Assembly (NCBI RefSeq): GCF_029338275.1 | Contig: NZ_CP119789.1 | Coordinates: 682,001-746,000 of the forward strand | Direction of reading: 5' to 3' | Source of the DNA: Haloarcula ordinaria | GTDB lineage: Archaea > Halobacteriota > Halobacteria > Halobacteriales > Haloarculaceae | Length of the DNA: 64,000 bases | Notes under the pieces: generated by a model | What the model was told of the DNA's origin: nothing | Databases searched by the model: none | What the model saw: only the letters and a program-made list of their open reading frames with translations | Shown here: positions 25,862 through 34,791 of the stretch, in pieces | Position numbering within the stretch: the first letter of the stretch is position 1 | Layout: every line of letters begins with the position of its first letter | Program-made: the position numbers and the translations under genes

Positions 25862-26021
25862 ACGCGATAGCCACGGCAGGCGACGGCAAAAACGTTGTCA
25901 CCCACTCCGGAGGTTCATATGTGATGCCGGGTCCAGGCCTCGTGTGCGCTGAGGACTGCCCCGGGGCGTTCCGCGATAGCGTGGCACGCCGCTCCGGGTC
26001 TGTGAGTGCCACCTGCTCGCC

Positions 26022-26531
26022 CTATGCCGGGAGCGACACCCGCGAGACCGACTGTCCCCGCTCCGCGTCGTGGAAGACCAGCTCCTCGACGGTCCACTCG
26101 ATTGGGTCCAGCTCGCGCTCGACGAGCCGGTCGGCTGCCGCGCGCGTGCCCCCTCGCGCGACGGTGACGTGTGGGGTGTAGTCGTCGCCCTCGACGCCGT
26201 CGACGAGGTCGAACTCCTCGCACAGTCGCTCGTGGAGCGTCCGCAGCCCCGGACTCTCGACGGCGAGGTACACCACCGGCGACGGCCCGGTGACGGCCGT
26301 CTCGAACTGCTCGACGCCCGTCACCCGAATCGCGAACGGGGCCGTCCCGCGGAGCACGTCCCGCATTCGCCCCTCGATGCGGGCGTAGGCCGCGTGGTCG
26401 CCGCCGCCGAGGCGCTTGACGACCAGCGTGTGTTCACCGCGGGGCCGAGCGCGGGCGCGCGGTAGCTCCATCGCCAGGTCGCCCGCCAGCGCCGCGACCG
26501 TCGCTGGAATCGCGACGTTCAGACTGTACAC
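26022..26531 (-). CDS. 2H-family phosphoesterase (2'-5' RNA ligase/cyclic phosphodiesterase-like)
   Basis: About 169 aa with two HxT-type motifs, HTLVV (about 35) and HVTVARG (about 120), at the spacing of the 2H phosphoesterase fold (LigT/ThpR). The expected reaction is hydrolysis or reversible ligation of 2',5'- or 2',3'-cyclic phosphate ends of RNA. I use the GTG at 26531 because the conserved VYSLNVAIP strand begins there; a TTG nine codons upstream is possible. It is downstream of the small membrane-protein gene and probably in its operon. Confidence 0.7.
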   Translation of the reverse strand: MYSLNVAIPATVAALAGDLAMELPRARARPRGEHTLVVKRLGGGDHAAYARIEGRMRDVLRGTAPFAIRVTGVEQFETAVTGPSPVVYLAVESPGLRTLHERLCEEFDLVDGVEGDDYTPHVTVARGGTRAAADRLVERELDPIEWTVEELVFHDAERGQSVSRVSLPA

Positions 26532-26576
26532 GGTGCCGTGAAGTCGGTCCGGCGGCAAAAGGAGCGCGGTCGGGCG

Positions 26577-26765
26577 TTACAGTCGGTCGGTCAGGTAGAG
26601 CACGATGAGGACGATGATCGCGAGTCCCAGAAGCGGCCGGAGCGGGCCCAAGAGCCCGCCCAAGATATCGAGCACTTCGCCGACGACCTCGAGCCCGACC
26701 CAGATGACGGCGAGGACGAGCAGTATCTTCAGCAGCGTGTCGACCTCGAGTTTCGCGCGGTCCAT
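26577..26765 (-). CDS. Small two-helix membrane protein (62 aa)
   Basis: A 62-aa protein with a charged N terminus (MDRAKLEVDTL) and two hydrophobic helices (about 12-30 and 43-60) separated by a glycine-rich loop. It resembles a widespread haloarchaeal membrane protein of unknown function (DUF7554-like, from memory). It is divergent from the wHTH membrane protein gene at 26855, with 89 bp between them. Confidence 0.65.
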   Translation of the reverse strand: MDRAKLEVDTLLKILLVLAVIWVGLEVVGEVLDILGGLLGPLRPLLGLAIIVLIVLYLTDRL

Positions 26766-26854
26766 AGCAGGTGGCTGTCGACGAGCGGAGATATCCCTTG
26801 TGGCCGCTCCTCGGTGGCAAGGTATTTGCTCCGAGCGCCAGAACGGAGGCGCAG

Positions 26855-27928
26855 ATGCGACGAACTGGTTGTGTCGTGGCGTTCGTGCTCGTTACGACGG
26901 TGCTCGTCGCCCCGACTGCGTCCGCCGGCACCTTCGGGGCACTCCCCCAGCAATCGGTCGACCCGGACGTGGTCGTGATGACCGCCGACGTCGAGTCGGA
27001 CGGCGACGCCCAGTGGTCGGTCGCCTACCGAATCCGCCTCGACGACGACAACGACACGCAGGCCTTCGAGGACCTCCGGGCCGACATCGAGTCGAACGAG
27101 ACGGCCTACACCGACCGGTTCGGTGACCGGATGCGCCGGACAGCCGCGACGGCTGAGAACGCGACCGGCCGGCAGATGGCCGTCGAGAACGTCTCGGTCA
27201 CCGCACGACAGGAGACGTTCGGCCAGTCCTACGGGGTCATCACCTACCGGTTCCGCTGGACCGGCTTCGCCGTGACTGGCGACGGGAGCCTCGAAATCGG
27301 TGATGCGCTCGCGGGGCTCTTCCTCGACGGCGAGACGACGTTGACGGTCCGCTGGCCCGCAGCGTACGAGGCGCAGTCGGTCTCCCCGCAGCCCGACGAC
27401 CGGTCGAACTCGTCGGTGACCTGGCGCGGGCAACAGCAGTTCGCGTCGGGCGAACCGCGCGTCGTCGCCACTCAGAGCGCCGCCAGTACCGGCGGCGGCC
27501 TCGACCCGCTGCTGGTCGGCGGGACGGTCCTCGCCCTCGTGGTGCTCGCGGCCGCGGCGTACGTCGCTCGCCGGGCGCTCGCTGATGGCGACGACGAGCC
27601 GGCGACCGACGAGCCCACCTCGGAGGCGAGTGACGCCGCAAGCGACGACACCGCCGAGTCCGATGCGGGCGACCAGGACACCGCGGCGGCACCGCCCGAC
27701 GACCTGCTCAGCAACGAGGAACAGGTGCTGCAACTGCTCGACCAGCACGGCGGCCGCATCAAGCAACAGGCGGTCGCCAGTCGACTGGAGTGGACCGACG
27801 CCAAGACGAGCCAGGTCATCGGTGGCCTGCGGGACGAGGACGAGGTCGAGACGTTCCGCATCGGCCGGGAGAACGTCGTCACGCTCCCCGACGTGGACGT
27901 GACTGATACCGACGACGAAACCGGGTGA
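26855..27928 (+). CDS. Secreted/membrane protein with C-terminal winged-helix domain
   Basis: A 357-aa protein with an N-terminal signal peptide (RRTG then a hydrophobic core ending ASAG), a beta-rich extracellular domain (about 28-205) and one membrane helix (about 210-235). An acidic linker leads to a cytoplasmic winged helix (about 283-345) resembling the MarR/IclR-type HTH common in haloarchaeal membrane regulators. The layout suggests a one-component sensor that reads the outside and binds DNA inside. The start at 26855 is chosen because the signal peptide begins there. Ligand unknown. Confidence 0.75.
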   Translation: MRRTGCVVAFVLVTTVLVAPTASAGTFGALPQQSVDPDVVVMTADVESDGDAQWSVAYRIRLDDDNDTQAFEDLRADIESNETAYTDRFGDRMRRTAATAENATGRQMAVENVSVTARQETFGQSYGVITYRFRWTGFAVTGDGSLEIGDALAGLFLDGETTLTVRWPAAYEAQSVSPQPDDRSNSSVTWRGQQQFASGEPRVVATQSAASTGGGLDPLLVGGTVLALVVLAAAAYVARRALADGDDEPATDEPTSEASDAASDDTAESDAGDQDTAAAPPDDLLSNEEQVLQLLDQHGGRIKQQAVASRLEWTDAKTSQVIGGLRDEDEVETFRIGRENVVTLPDVDVTDTDDETG

Positions 27929-27931
27929 AGC

Positions 27932-28486
27932 TCAGAACAGCGAGTCCGCCGTGGCGGCACCGACGACGCCGAAGATGGCGCCGATGGAGATGGCTTTCAG
28001 CGTCGTCGCCGGCGCCGCATCGAACGTCTCGGGCGCGTTGAAGACGAACGCGAGGACCGTCACCGAGAGATACGCGATGAGGATCAGCGAGACGAAGCGC
28101 AGCGGGATGCCGAGGACCGACCGCTCCGCATCGGGGTCACGGTCGTCGTTCGCCCGATACAGTGTCCCGTAGCCGATGCCCAGGACCATCAGCACGGTGA
28201 TCGCCCACTGCACCCAGTTCATCGTCGTGGCGAGGCTCCAGACCTCCTCGGTGACGACGAAGGGAGCCGACAGGATGAACCCGCCCACGACCTGCTGGGC
28301 CACGTCGTCGAGGCCGAAGATGCGACCGTCGGTGAGACGCGTGAGCGTGTTGATGGTCCGGGCGATGACCCGCCGTTCGACCGGCGAATCGACGACGTCT
28401 TCGAGCTCTTCGAGGTCTTCCAGTAGCTCCTCGACCTCCCGCTGGTCGGGTTCGTCCTCGTCGACGCCGTGCCGGTCGTCGGTCAC
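27932..28486 (-). CDS. DUF2391-type integral membrane protein
   Basis: A 184-aa protein with an acidic N-terminal tail including a predicted coiled segment (REVEELLEDLEELEDV). Four hydrophobic helices follow between about 65 and 184, the last ending in a VVGAATADSLF terminus. It resembles the DUF2391/TIGR02587 family of archaeal and bacterial membrane proteins, whose function is unknown. It converges on the wHTH gene, 3 bp between the stops. Confidence 0.7.
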   Translation of the reverse strand: MTDDRHGVDEDEPDQREVEELLEDLEELEDVVDSPVERRVIARTINTLTRLTDGRIFGLDDVAQQVVGGFILSAPFVVTEEVWSLATTMNWVQWAITVLMVLGIGYGTLYRANDDRDPDAERSVLGIPLRFVSLILIAYLSVTVLAFVFNAPETFDAAPATTLKAISIGAIFGVVGAATADSLF

Positions 28487-28666
28487 GACCGACCGTAACA
28501 GACCGGTCGGTAAAACAGTACCTCAGTTCTGTTCCGGCCCCGAGACACAAGCCAGGGATTCGGGTGGAAGTCTCTGCCTTCCATCCGTTAATCCGGCTTA
28601 ATCGGGGCAAATCCGGCCTGAGCGTCTGCCGTTTATACGTGGGTGTGGCACCTTGAATAGCGTACG

Positions 28667-29410
28667 ATGAGACGAGCCACTCCCGCGATCGCCGTCGCCG
28701 TGCTCGTCGTCGCTGCACTGGTCGGGGTTCCGGCCGCGACGATGGCACAGGAGACGGCAACCGAGACGAACGAGCCAGCGAGCGTCGCGCCGGGTGCACA
28801 GTTCGCCGGCGCCGTCGGCGTCCAGGGCGCCGAACTGGGCGGTGACGTCGAGGCCCGCGCCTACGGTATCAGCGTCGCCAGGGCGAACTCCGACGCCGCC
28901 CGCGCGTCTGTCGTCGCCGGCCAGGCCGGTGCCGTCGAGCGCCGACTCGACCGGCTCGAACAGCGCAAGACCGACCTGGACCAGGCCCGGGCCAACGGGT
29001 CGATGAGCGACGGCGAGTACCGTGCCCGGGTGGCCCAGCTACACGCCCAGACTCGCGCCACCAGCCGGCTGGCCAATCAGACCGCGACGACGGCGGACCG
29101 GCTTCCCGCGCAGACGCTCCGGGAGAACGGTGTCGACGTCGAGGCCCTACGGATGCTCGTCGAGCGCTCGGTCGAGATGACCGGCCCCGAAGTGGCCGAA
29201 ATCGCTCGACAGATCGCCGGCCCTCGCGCCGGTGACCCGCCGCGGCCCGACCGCGCCCAGGCTGGGCCGATGGCCGGTGACGCCGGGCCACGTACGGACC
29301 GTGGTCCGAACGCCGCCGACGACCGTGGCCCGCGGATGGGCGACACCGCGAACCAGCCCGACGGTAGCGAGACGGCAGCGAATCGGACGACGACCACCGA
29401 CGGAACGTAG
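28667..29410 (+). CDS. Secreted helical protein (DUF7096-like)
   Basis: A 247-aa protein with a Sec-type signal peptide (RRATP then a hydrophobic stretch ending near TMAQ at residue 27). A helical middle domain (about 70-175) contains coiled-coil-like LDRLEQRKTDLDQAR. A long Pro/Asp/Gly/Thr-rich disordered C terminus (about 180-247) would suit an exposed, possibly glycosylated tail. It resembles a secreted haloarchaeal family without known function (DUF7096, from memory). No membrane anchor is seen. Confidence 0.7.
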   Translation: MRRATPAIAVAVLVVAALVGVPAATMAQETATETNEPASVAPGAQFAGAVGVQGAELGGDVEARAYGISVARANSDAARASVVAGQAGAVERRLDRLEQRKTDLDQARANGSMSDGEYRARVAQLHAQTRATSRLANQTATTADRLPAQTLRENGVDVEALRMLVERSVEMTGPEVAEIARQIAGPRAGDPPRPDRAQAGPMAGDAGPRTDRGPNAADDRGPRMGDTANQPDGSETAANRTTTTDGT

Positions 29411-29718
29411 TCCTCGCGCCCCGGACTCGGTGTGCGACCTCGTCTCGTGGCAACGGCAACCATCCCTTCTCGAACACGGAAGTTATTTGTAGCCGACTCT
29501 CAGTACGTCCAGATACATGACCCCGACCTCTCAACCGCCGGCGGCCGACGCCACCGAGAGGTCCGCCACCCTTCTGCGACTGCGACGACGGGCCCTCCGT
29601 TAGGCCCACTACTATCACTTCCGTTCACGGTTCGTTCGTCGCCGACCACTGCCGCCGACTGTCCGGCAGGGCATCGTAAATCGACAGTCACACCACGGAA
29701 CCCATCCACGACCTACCA
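29411..29718. other. Intergenic gap upstream of argG
   Basis: 308 bp without a credible gene. It must contain the argG promoter; the AT-richer GTTATTTGTAG at about 29482-29492 is the best TATA-like candidate but lies far (about 225 bp) from the start. No repeat or stable RNA is recognised, so a long leader or a promoter that I cannot see is possible. Confidence 0.4.
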
Positions 29719-30942
29719 ATGACAGACGGAAACGGCACCGTCGCGCTCGCCTTCTCGGGCGGACTCGACACGACAGTCTGTGTATCGCTGCTGAAAGAGG
29801 AGTACGGCTACGACGACGTCATCGGCGTCACTGTCGACGTCGGCCAGCCCACCTACGAGTTCGCGGAGGCAGAAGAGACCGCCGAGGCGCTGGGTGTCGA
29901 GCAGTACGTCGTCGACGCCCGCGAGGAGTTCGCCGACCTCTGTATGGATGCCGTGAAGGCCAACGCCGACTACCAGGGCTACCCGCTCGGGACGGCGCTG
30001 GCCCGCCCGGTCATCGCGAAGGCCATCCTCGAAATCGCTGAGCAGGAGGGCTGTACCGGCATCGCCCACGGCTGTACCGGCAAGGGCAACGACCAGCTGC
30101 GCTTCGAGGCCATCTGGCGCGACTCGGACCTCGACGTTGTCGCGCCCGTGCGCGAACTCGGCCTCACCCGCGAGTGGGAGAACGAGTACGCCAAGGAGCA
30201 GGGCCTGCCCGTCGAGGGCGGCGACGGCGGCCGCTACTCCATCGACACGAACCTCTGGAGCCGCTCCATCGAGGGCTCGGAACTCGAGGACCCGTCGACG
30301 ATTCCCGAGGACGACATCTACAAGTGGACCGCCAACCCCTCCGGGAAGGACGCCGAACTCGTCGAGATCACGTTCGACGAGGGTGAGGCCGTCGCGCTCG
30401 ACGGCGTGCAGCTCGGGACCGTGGAACTCATCGAACAGCTCAACGAGCAGGCCGGCTCCTTCGGTATCGGCCGCACGGACATGATGGAAGACCGGATGCT
30501 CGGCCTGAAGGTGCGCGAGAACTACGAGCACCCCGCCGCGACGGTGCTGCTGACGGCCCACGAGGCACTAGAAGGGCTCGTGCTCACCTACGAGGAGCGC
30601 CAGTTCAAGAATCAGGTCGACCAGCAGTGGTCGCAGAAGGCCTACGAGGGTCTCGTCGACGCGCCGCTGGTTAGCGCGCTGGAGGCGTTCATCGACGACA
30701 CCAACGAACGCGTCACCGGCACAGTGACGATAAAGCTCGAAGGGGGCCACGCACGCCCGGTCTCGCGCGAATCGGAGTACGCCGTCTACAGCGAGTCGGC
30801 GGCCTCCTTCGACGAGGAGACCATCACCGGCGGCATCACCCAGCAGGACGCCACCGGCGTCGCGAAGTACCACGGTTTCCAGTCCCGTCTGGCCAACGAC
30901 ATCCTGGAGAACGTCAAGCAGGGTTCGGCCGACCAGGAGTAA
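29719..30942 (+). CDS. argG: Argininosuccinate synthase
   Basis: ATP-dependent ligation of citrulline and aspartate, seventh step of arginine synthesis; 407 aa. The ATP pyrophosphatase P-loop AFSGGLDTT is at about residues 11-19. The substrate segments GCTGKGNDQLRFE and SIDTNLWSRSIEGSELEDP are conserved. It is the first gene of the arginine cluster, with argH 6 bp downstream. The following lysW-argF block has its own promoter, so the two sets may be regulated separately. Confidence 0.95.
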   Translation: MTDGNGTVALAFSGGLDTTVCVSLLKEEYGYDDVIGVTVDVGQPTYEFAEAEETAEALGVEQYVVDAREEFADLCMDAVKANADYQGYPLGTALARPVIAKAILEIAEQEGCTGIAHGCTGKGNDQLRFEAIWRDSDLDVVAPVRELGLTREWENEYAKEQGLPVEGGDGGRYSIDTNLWSRSIEGSELEDPSTIPEDDIYKWTANPSGKDAELVEITFDEGEAVALDGVQLGTVELIEQLNEQAGSFGIGRTDMMEDRMLGLKVRENYEHPAATVLLTAHEALEGLVLTYEERQFKNQVDQQWSQKAYEGLVDAPLVSALEAFIDDTNERVTGTVTIKLEGGHARPVSRESEYAVYSESAASFDEETITGGITQQDATGVAKYHGFQSRLANDILENVKQGSADQE

Positions 30943-30948
30943 CCAGCG

Positions 30949-32448
30949 ATGACCGACGGCGAGGATCACGGCGGTGATTCGCCGGACAGCGACGAGGAGA
31001 CGGTCGTCCGCCGCGACCGCTTCGCCGGCGGGCCCGCACGCGAGTTCCTCTCGTCGCTCGCCGACGACGAGCGCATCTTCGCCGCGGACCTCGCCGTCGA
31101 CCGCGCGCACGTCGTGATGCTCGTCGAGCAGGACGTGATCGAGGCCGACGTCGCCGGCGAGATTCTCGCAGCACTGGACGACATCGAAGCCGCGGGCCAC
31201 GACGCCCTGCCCGACGGCGAGGACGTCCACGAGGCCATCGAGAGCGCTGTCATCGAGCGCGTCGGTCCCGACGGCGGCAAGATGCACACCGCCCGTTCGC
31301 GTAACGACGAGGTGGCTGCTTGCATCCGCTATCGCCTGCGTGCGGACGTGCTCGCCCTCGTCGAGACGCTTGTCGGCGCTCGCGAACAACTGCTCGAGGT
31401 GGCCCGCGAGCACGACGAGACGGTGATGCCGGGCTACACGCACCTGCAACCGGCCCAGCCGACCACGGTGGCCCACTGGGTGCTGTCCTACGAGCAGGCC
31501 CTGCAGCGCGACACCGCCCGCCTGCTCGACGCCTACGAGCGCGTCAACCGCAGCCCGCTCGGGTCGGCCGCCTTCGCAGGGACGCCCTTCGACGTCGACC
31601 GCAAACGCACCGCCGACCTGCTCGGGTTCGACGCGGTCGCGGAGAACTCGATGGACGCCTCGGCGTCCCGTGACTTCCTCGTGGAGGTCACGAGCGCCGT
31701 CGCCACGCTGGCGACGACGCTGTCGGGGCTCGCGGAGGACGTCGTCGTGATGGCCAGCAAGGGCCACGTCGACCTCGACGACGACTATTCTTCGACGAGT
31801 TCCATCATGCCCCAGAAGAAGAACCCGGACACCCTGGAACTGGTCCGCGGGCGGACCGGCGACGCCACAGCGGGGCTGAACGGCCTGCTGACCAACCTGA
31901 AGGGCCAGCCCCGTGCGTACAACCGCGACCTCCAGCGCGCGGGTCGCCACGCCTGGGACGCCATCGACAGCGTCGCCGAGAGCGTCGAGGTGGCGGCGGG
32001 GGCCGTCGCGACGGCAGACTGGCCCGAGGAAACGCTGGCGGCCGCCGCCTGCGAGGGGTTCGCCACCGCCACCGGCGTCGCAGACCTGCTCGCGATGGCC
32101 GGCGTCCCCTTCCGCACGGCCCACGAGGTGGTCGCCGAGGCCGCCGCACAGCTGGGCCCGGACGAGGACGCCCCTGACTACGAGGCGCTTTCGGCCGTCG
32201 CCGAGGACGTGCTGGGCGCTCCGCTCGCCGAGTACGTCGAGCGCGAGGCCGTCGAGCAGGCGCTGGACCCGGCCGAGAGCGTCGCGATGCGCGACTCGCG
32301 CGGTGGCCCCGCGCCCGAGGCCGTCGCCGCGCAGGTGTCAGTCGCCGAAGAGACGCTCGCGACGGACCGTGAAGCGCTCACCGACCGGCAAACTGCCGTC
32401 GAGACGGCCCACGACCGCAGACAGACGGAGGTGAACCGCTTTGCGTGA
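30949..32448 (+). CDS. argH: Argininosuccinate lyase
   Basis: Fumarase/aspartase-superfamily enzyme that splits argininosuccinate into arginine and fumarate, 499 aa. The family signature GSSIMPQKKNP appears here as SSIMPQKKNPD (about residue 284). The TARSRNDEVA segment (about 107) and HLQPAQPTT (about 165) with catalytic His are in place. It is co-transcribed with argG and followed by a T-rich stretch before the lysW promoter. Confidence 0.95.
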   Translation: MTDGEDHGGDSPDSDEETVVRRDRFAGGPAREFLSSLADDERIFAADLAVDRAHVVMLVEQDVIEADVAGEILAALDDIEAAGHDALPDGEDVHEAIESAVIERVGPDGGKMHTARSRNDEVAACIRYRLRADVLALVETLVGAREQLLEVAREHDETVMPGYTHLQPAQPTTVAHWVLSYEQALQRDTARLLDAYERVNRSPLGSAAFAGTPFDVDRKRTADLLGFDAVAENSMDASASRDFLVEVTSAVATLATTLSGLAEDVVVMASKGHVDLDDDYSSTSSIMPQKKNPDTLELVRGRTGDATAGLNGLLTNLKGQPRAYNRDLQRAGRHAWDAIDSVAESVEVAAGAVATADWPEETLAAAACEGFATATGVADLLAMAGVPFRTAHEVVAEAAAQLGPDEDAPDYEALSAVAEDVLGAPLAEYVEREAVEQALDPAESVAMRDSRGGPAPEAVAAQVSVAEETLATDREALTDRQTAVETAHDRRQTEVNRFA

Positions 32449-32554
32449 GCGACGGCGACCCCCGCGAGGGGCATTACTACCATAATTCTGATATACGAAT
32501 CGGTCACGTGCCGCAATCGTCCGCGTTGCTCGGTGAGACGGTAGTACGGTTCAC

Positions 32555-32565
32555 TATTTTCTTTT
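32555..32565 (+). terminator. T-tract terminator candidate after argH
   Basis: TATTTTCTTTT lies about 107 bp after the argH stop and just before the lysW promoter. Archaeal termination often needs only a T-rich tract; no strong hairpin precedes it. Confidence 0.4.
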
Positions 32566-32578
32566 GACAAGTTCGAAG

Positions 32579-32587
32579 TCTTTAAGT
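32579..32587 (+). promoter_or_regulatory. TATA box of the lysW-argF operon
   Basis: TCTTTAAGT is centred about 30 bp upstream of the lysW start codon, giving a leaderless or near-leaderless mRNA. It separates argGH from the LysW-dependent genes as a second transcription unit. Confidence 0.5.
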
Positions 32588-32613
32588 GGGTCGCTACGTG
32601 AGAGTGAGGTACA

Positions 32614-32778
32614 ATGGCAGACTGCATCGAGTGTGGGGCCGAAGTGTCCCTGCACGACGACCTGGAAGTCGGAGAGATCGTCGACTGTACCACCTGCGGT
32701 GCCGAACTCGAAGTCGTCGGCACGGACCCGGTCGAGCTCGACAGCGCCCCCGAGCTCGAAGAGGACTGGGGTGAGTGA
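32614..32778 (+). CDS. lysW: Amino-group carrier protein LysW
   Basis: A 54-aa carrier whose C-terminal Glu is extended by the substrate amino acid during biosynthesis. Two zinc knuckles (CIEC at 4-7, CTTC at 25-28) and the hallmark C terminus EEDWGE are present. The whole arginine cluster downstream acts on LysW-bound intermediates. It follows a TATA box at 32579. A 24-codon GTG open frame overlaps its stop and runs into argX (see findings). Confidence 0.93.
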   Translation: MADCIECGAEVSLHDDLEVGEIVDCTTCGAELEVVGTDPVELDSAPELEEDWGE

Positions 32779-32841
32779 GGTGGCTGCGGCGGCACGGCGT
32801 GACGTGTCAGCACACACCGTGGGCCGCGTCGAGGTGGCAGC

Positions 32842-33738
32842 ATGAAGGTCGGCCTCCTCTACTCCCGCATCCGCAAGGACGAGAAGCTCCTGCTCTCGGA
32901 ACTGCGCGAGCGCGACCACGAGGTCGAGAAGATCGACGTCCGCAAACAGCAGTTCAACATCAGCGAAGCGCCAGAGGCGTTCACGGACCTCGACATCGTC
33001 GTCGACCGCTGTCTGGCGACCTCTCGCAGCGTCTACGCGACGAAATTCGCGAAGGCCTACGGCGTGCCCGTGGTCAACGGCCCCGAGGTCGCAGAGACCT
33101 GCGCGGACAAGGTCAAGAACAGCCTCGCGCTGGTCGAGGCCGGCGTCCCGACGCCCGATACGGACGTGGCGTTCACGAAAGACGCCGCACTGGAGTCCAT
33201 CGAGGACTTCGGGTACCCGTGTGTGCTCAAGCCCGTCGTCGGGTCCTGGGGCCGCCTGATGGCCAAAATCGACTCCCGTTCGGCCGCCGAGGCCGTCCTC
33301 GAACACAAGGCGACCCTGGGGCACTACGAGCACAAGATATTCTACGTCCAGGAGTTCGTCGACAAGCCCGGCCGCGACATCCGCGTGCTGGCGACCGACG
33401 GCGAACCCGTCGCCGCGATGGTCCGCTCGTCGGACCACTGGCTCACCAACGCCGCGAAGGGCGCGGAGACCGACACCTTCGAACTGGACGACCGCGCGCT
33501 CGAACTGGTCGAGCAAGCGTCCGACGCTGTCGGTGGCGGCCTGCTCGGTATCGACCTGATGGAGGTCGGCTACGACGAGGAGACCGGGGACTTCGAGGAC
33601 TACACCGTCCACGAGGCCAACCACACCGTCGAGTTCAAGGCGCTGAACGAGGTCGCCGACGTCGACGTGCCCTCGAAGGTGGTCGACTGGCTCGAATCGA
33701 CGGTCGAAAACGAGAGCGGCGCGGAGGTGCTGTCGTGA
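32842..33738 (+). CDS. argX: Glutamate--LysW ligase ArgX
   Basis: ATP-grasp enzyme (RimK/LysX family, 298 aa) that attaches glutamate to the LysW C terminus, the first committed step of carrier-bound arginine synthesis. ATP-grasp features include VLKPVVGSWGR (about 132), the VQEFVDKPGRDIRV stretch (about 170) and a metal-binding ANHTVEFK motif (about 254). With a single complete arg cluster and argG/argH beside it, glutamate is the likelier substrate than aminoadipate. The stop overlaps the argC GTG start by 4 bp. Confidence 0.92.
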   Translation: MKVGLLYSRIRKDEKLLLSELRERDHEVEKIDVRKQQFNISEAPEAFTDLDIVVDRCLATSRSVYATKFAKAYGVPVVNGPEVAETCADKVKNSLALVEAGVPTPDTDVAFTKDAALESIEDFGYPCVLKPVVGSWGRLMAKIDSRSAAEAVLEHKATLGHYEHKIFYVQEFVDKPGRDIRVLATDGEPVAAMVRSSDHWLTNAAKGAETDTFELDDRALELVEQASDAVGGGLLGIDLMEVGYDEETGDFEDYTVHEANHTVEFKALNEVADVDVPSKVVDWLESTVENESGAEVLS

Positions 33739-34772
33739 CGTACTCCGCGAGCGTCGTCGGCGGCTCCGGCTTCACCGGCGGCGAACTCCTCCGCCTGCTC
33801 GACGGCCACCCCGAGTTCGAACTCGCACAGGCCACGAGCCGGTCGAAGGAGAACAAGACCATCGGCCACCAGCACCCGAACCTGCGCCACTCGGACCTGC
33901 GTTTCTCCTCGCCCGAGGACTTAGCCTCGGTCGACGTCCTGTTCGCCGCGACGCCACACGGCGTCTCGATGGAGCAGATCGACGAATTCCAGGACGCCGC
34001 CGACACGGTCGTCGACCTCTCGGCGGACTTCCGCCTCTCGACCGAGGCGCAGTACGACGAGTGGTACGACGGGCACACGCGCCCGGAACTGCTGGAGCAA
34101 AGCGAGTACGCCCTGCCCGAACTCAACCGCGAGAACCTGGCGGGCGCGGACCTCATCGCCTCCGGCGGCTGTAACGCCACGGCGACGATTCTCGGACTCT
34201 TGCCGCTCTTCGAACACGACGTCCTCAGCGGTGACGAGCAGGTCGTCGTCGACGTGAAGGTCGGTTCGAGTGAAGGTGGGGCCGGCGGCGGCGAGGCCTC
34301 CTCGCATCCCGAGCGCTCGGGCGTCGTCCGCCCCTACGCCCCGACGGGCCACCGCCACGAGGCCGAGATTCAGGAGTTCCTGGGGCTGGACGTCTCCTTC
34401 ACCGTCCACGCGGTGGACATGGTCCGGGGCGCGAGCGCGACCTGTCACGTCTTCCCCGACGGCCCCGTCTCGAAGGGCGACCTCTGGGGCGCGTACCGCG
34501 GGGAGTACGAGGACGAACCGTTCGTCGAACTCGTCGCGGGCGGCGGTGGCGTCTACCGCTACCCCGAACCGAAGGCCGTCGCCGGGACGAACAAGGCCGA
34601 GGTCGGCTTCGAACTCGACCCCGGCAACAAGCGCGTCGTGGTCTTCTCGGCCATCGACAACATGATGAAGGGGTCGGCCGGCCAGGCCGTCCACGCCGCG
34701 AACGTCGCGCTCGGTATCGAGGAGACGGCGGGCCTGGAGTTCCAGGGGCTCCACCCCGTCGGCGCACCGTAA
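33735..34772 (+). CDS. argC: LysW-gamma-L-glutamyl-5-phosphate reductase ArgC
   Basis: NADPH-dependent reductase of the LysW-bound glutamyl phosphate, 345 aa. Visible are the nucleotide-binding GGSGFTGGELLR near the N terminus, the active-site Cys in ASGGCNATATI (about 141) and the catalytic His region VHAVDMVRGAS. The GTG at 33735 is preferred because it overlaps the argX stop (GTGA) and opens directly into the Rossmann strand; the open frame upstream is the wrong frame of argX. A glycine-rich GGAGGGE loop follows the Cys domain. Confidence 0.93.
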   Translation: MTYSASVVGGSGFTGGELLRLLDGHPEFELAQATSRSKENKTIGHQHPNLRHSDLRFSSPEDLASVDVLFAATPHGVSMEQIDEFQDAADTVVDLSADFRLSTEAQYDEWYDGHTRPELLEQSEYALPELNRENLAGADLIASGGCNATATILGLLPLFEHDVLSGDEQVVVDVKVGSSEGGAGGGEASSHPERSGVVRPYAPTGHRHEAEIQEFLGLDVSFTVHAVDMVRGASATCHVFPDGPVSKGDLWGAYRGEYEDEPFVELVAGGGGVYRYPEPKAVAGTNKAEVGFELDPGNKRVVVFSAIDNMMKGSAGQAVHAANVALGIEETAGLEFQGLHPVGAP

Positions 34773-34791
34773 CACCTGGAGAGGCTTTTCA

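Noticed and set aside
26434..26931. 165-codon minus-strand frame overlapping two small membrane-protein genes
   Set aside because: Arg/Pro-rich shadow; both strands already have better supported genes.
34259..34280. G/T-rich ORB-like stretch in argC
   Set aside because: Lacks the GAAACG core; explained by the glycine-rich loop codons.
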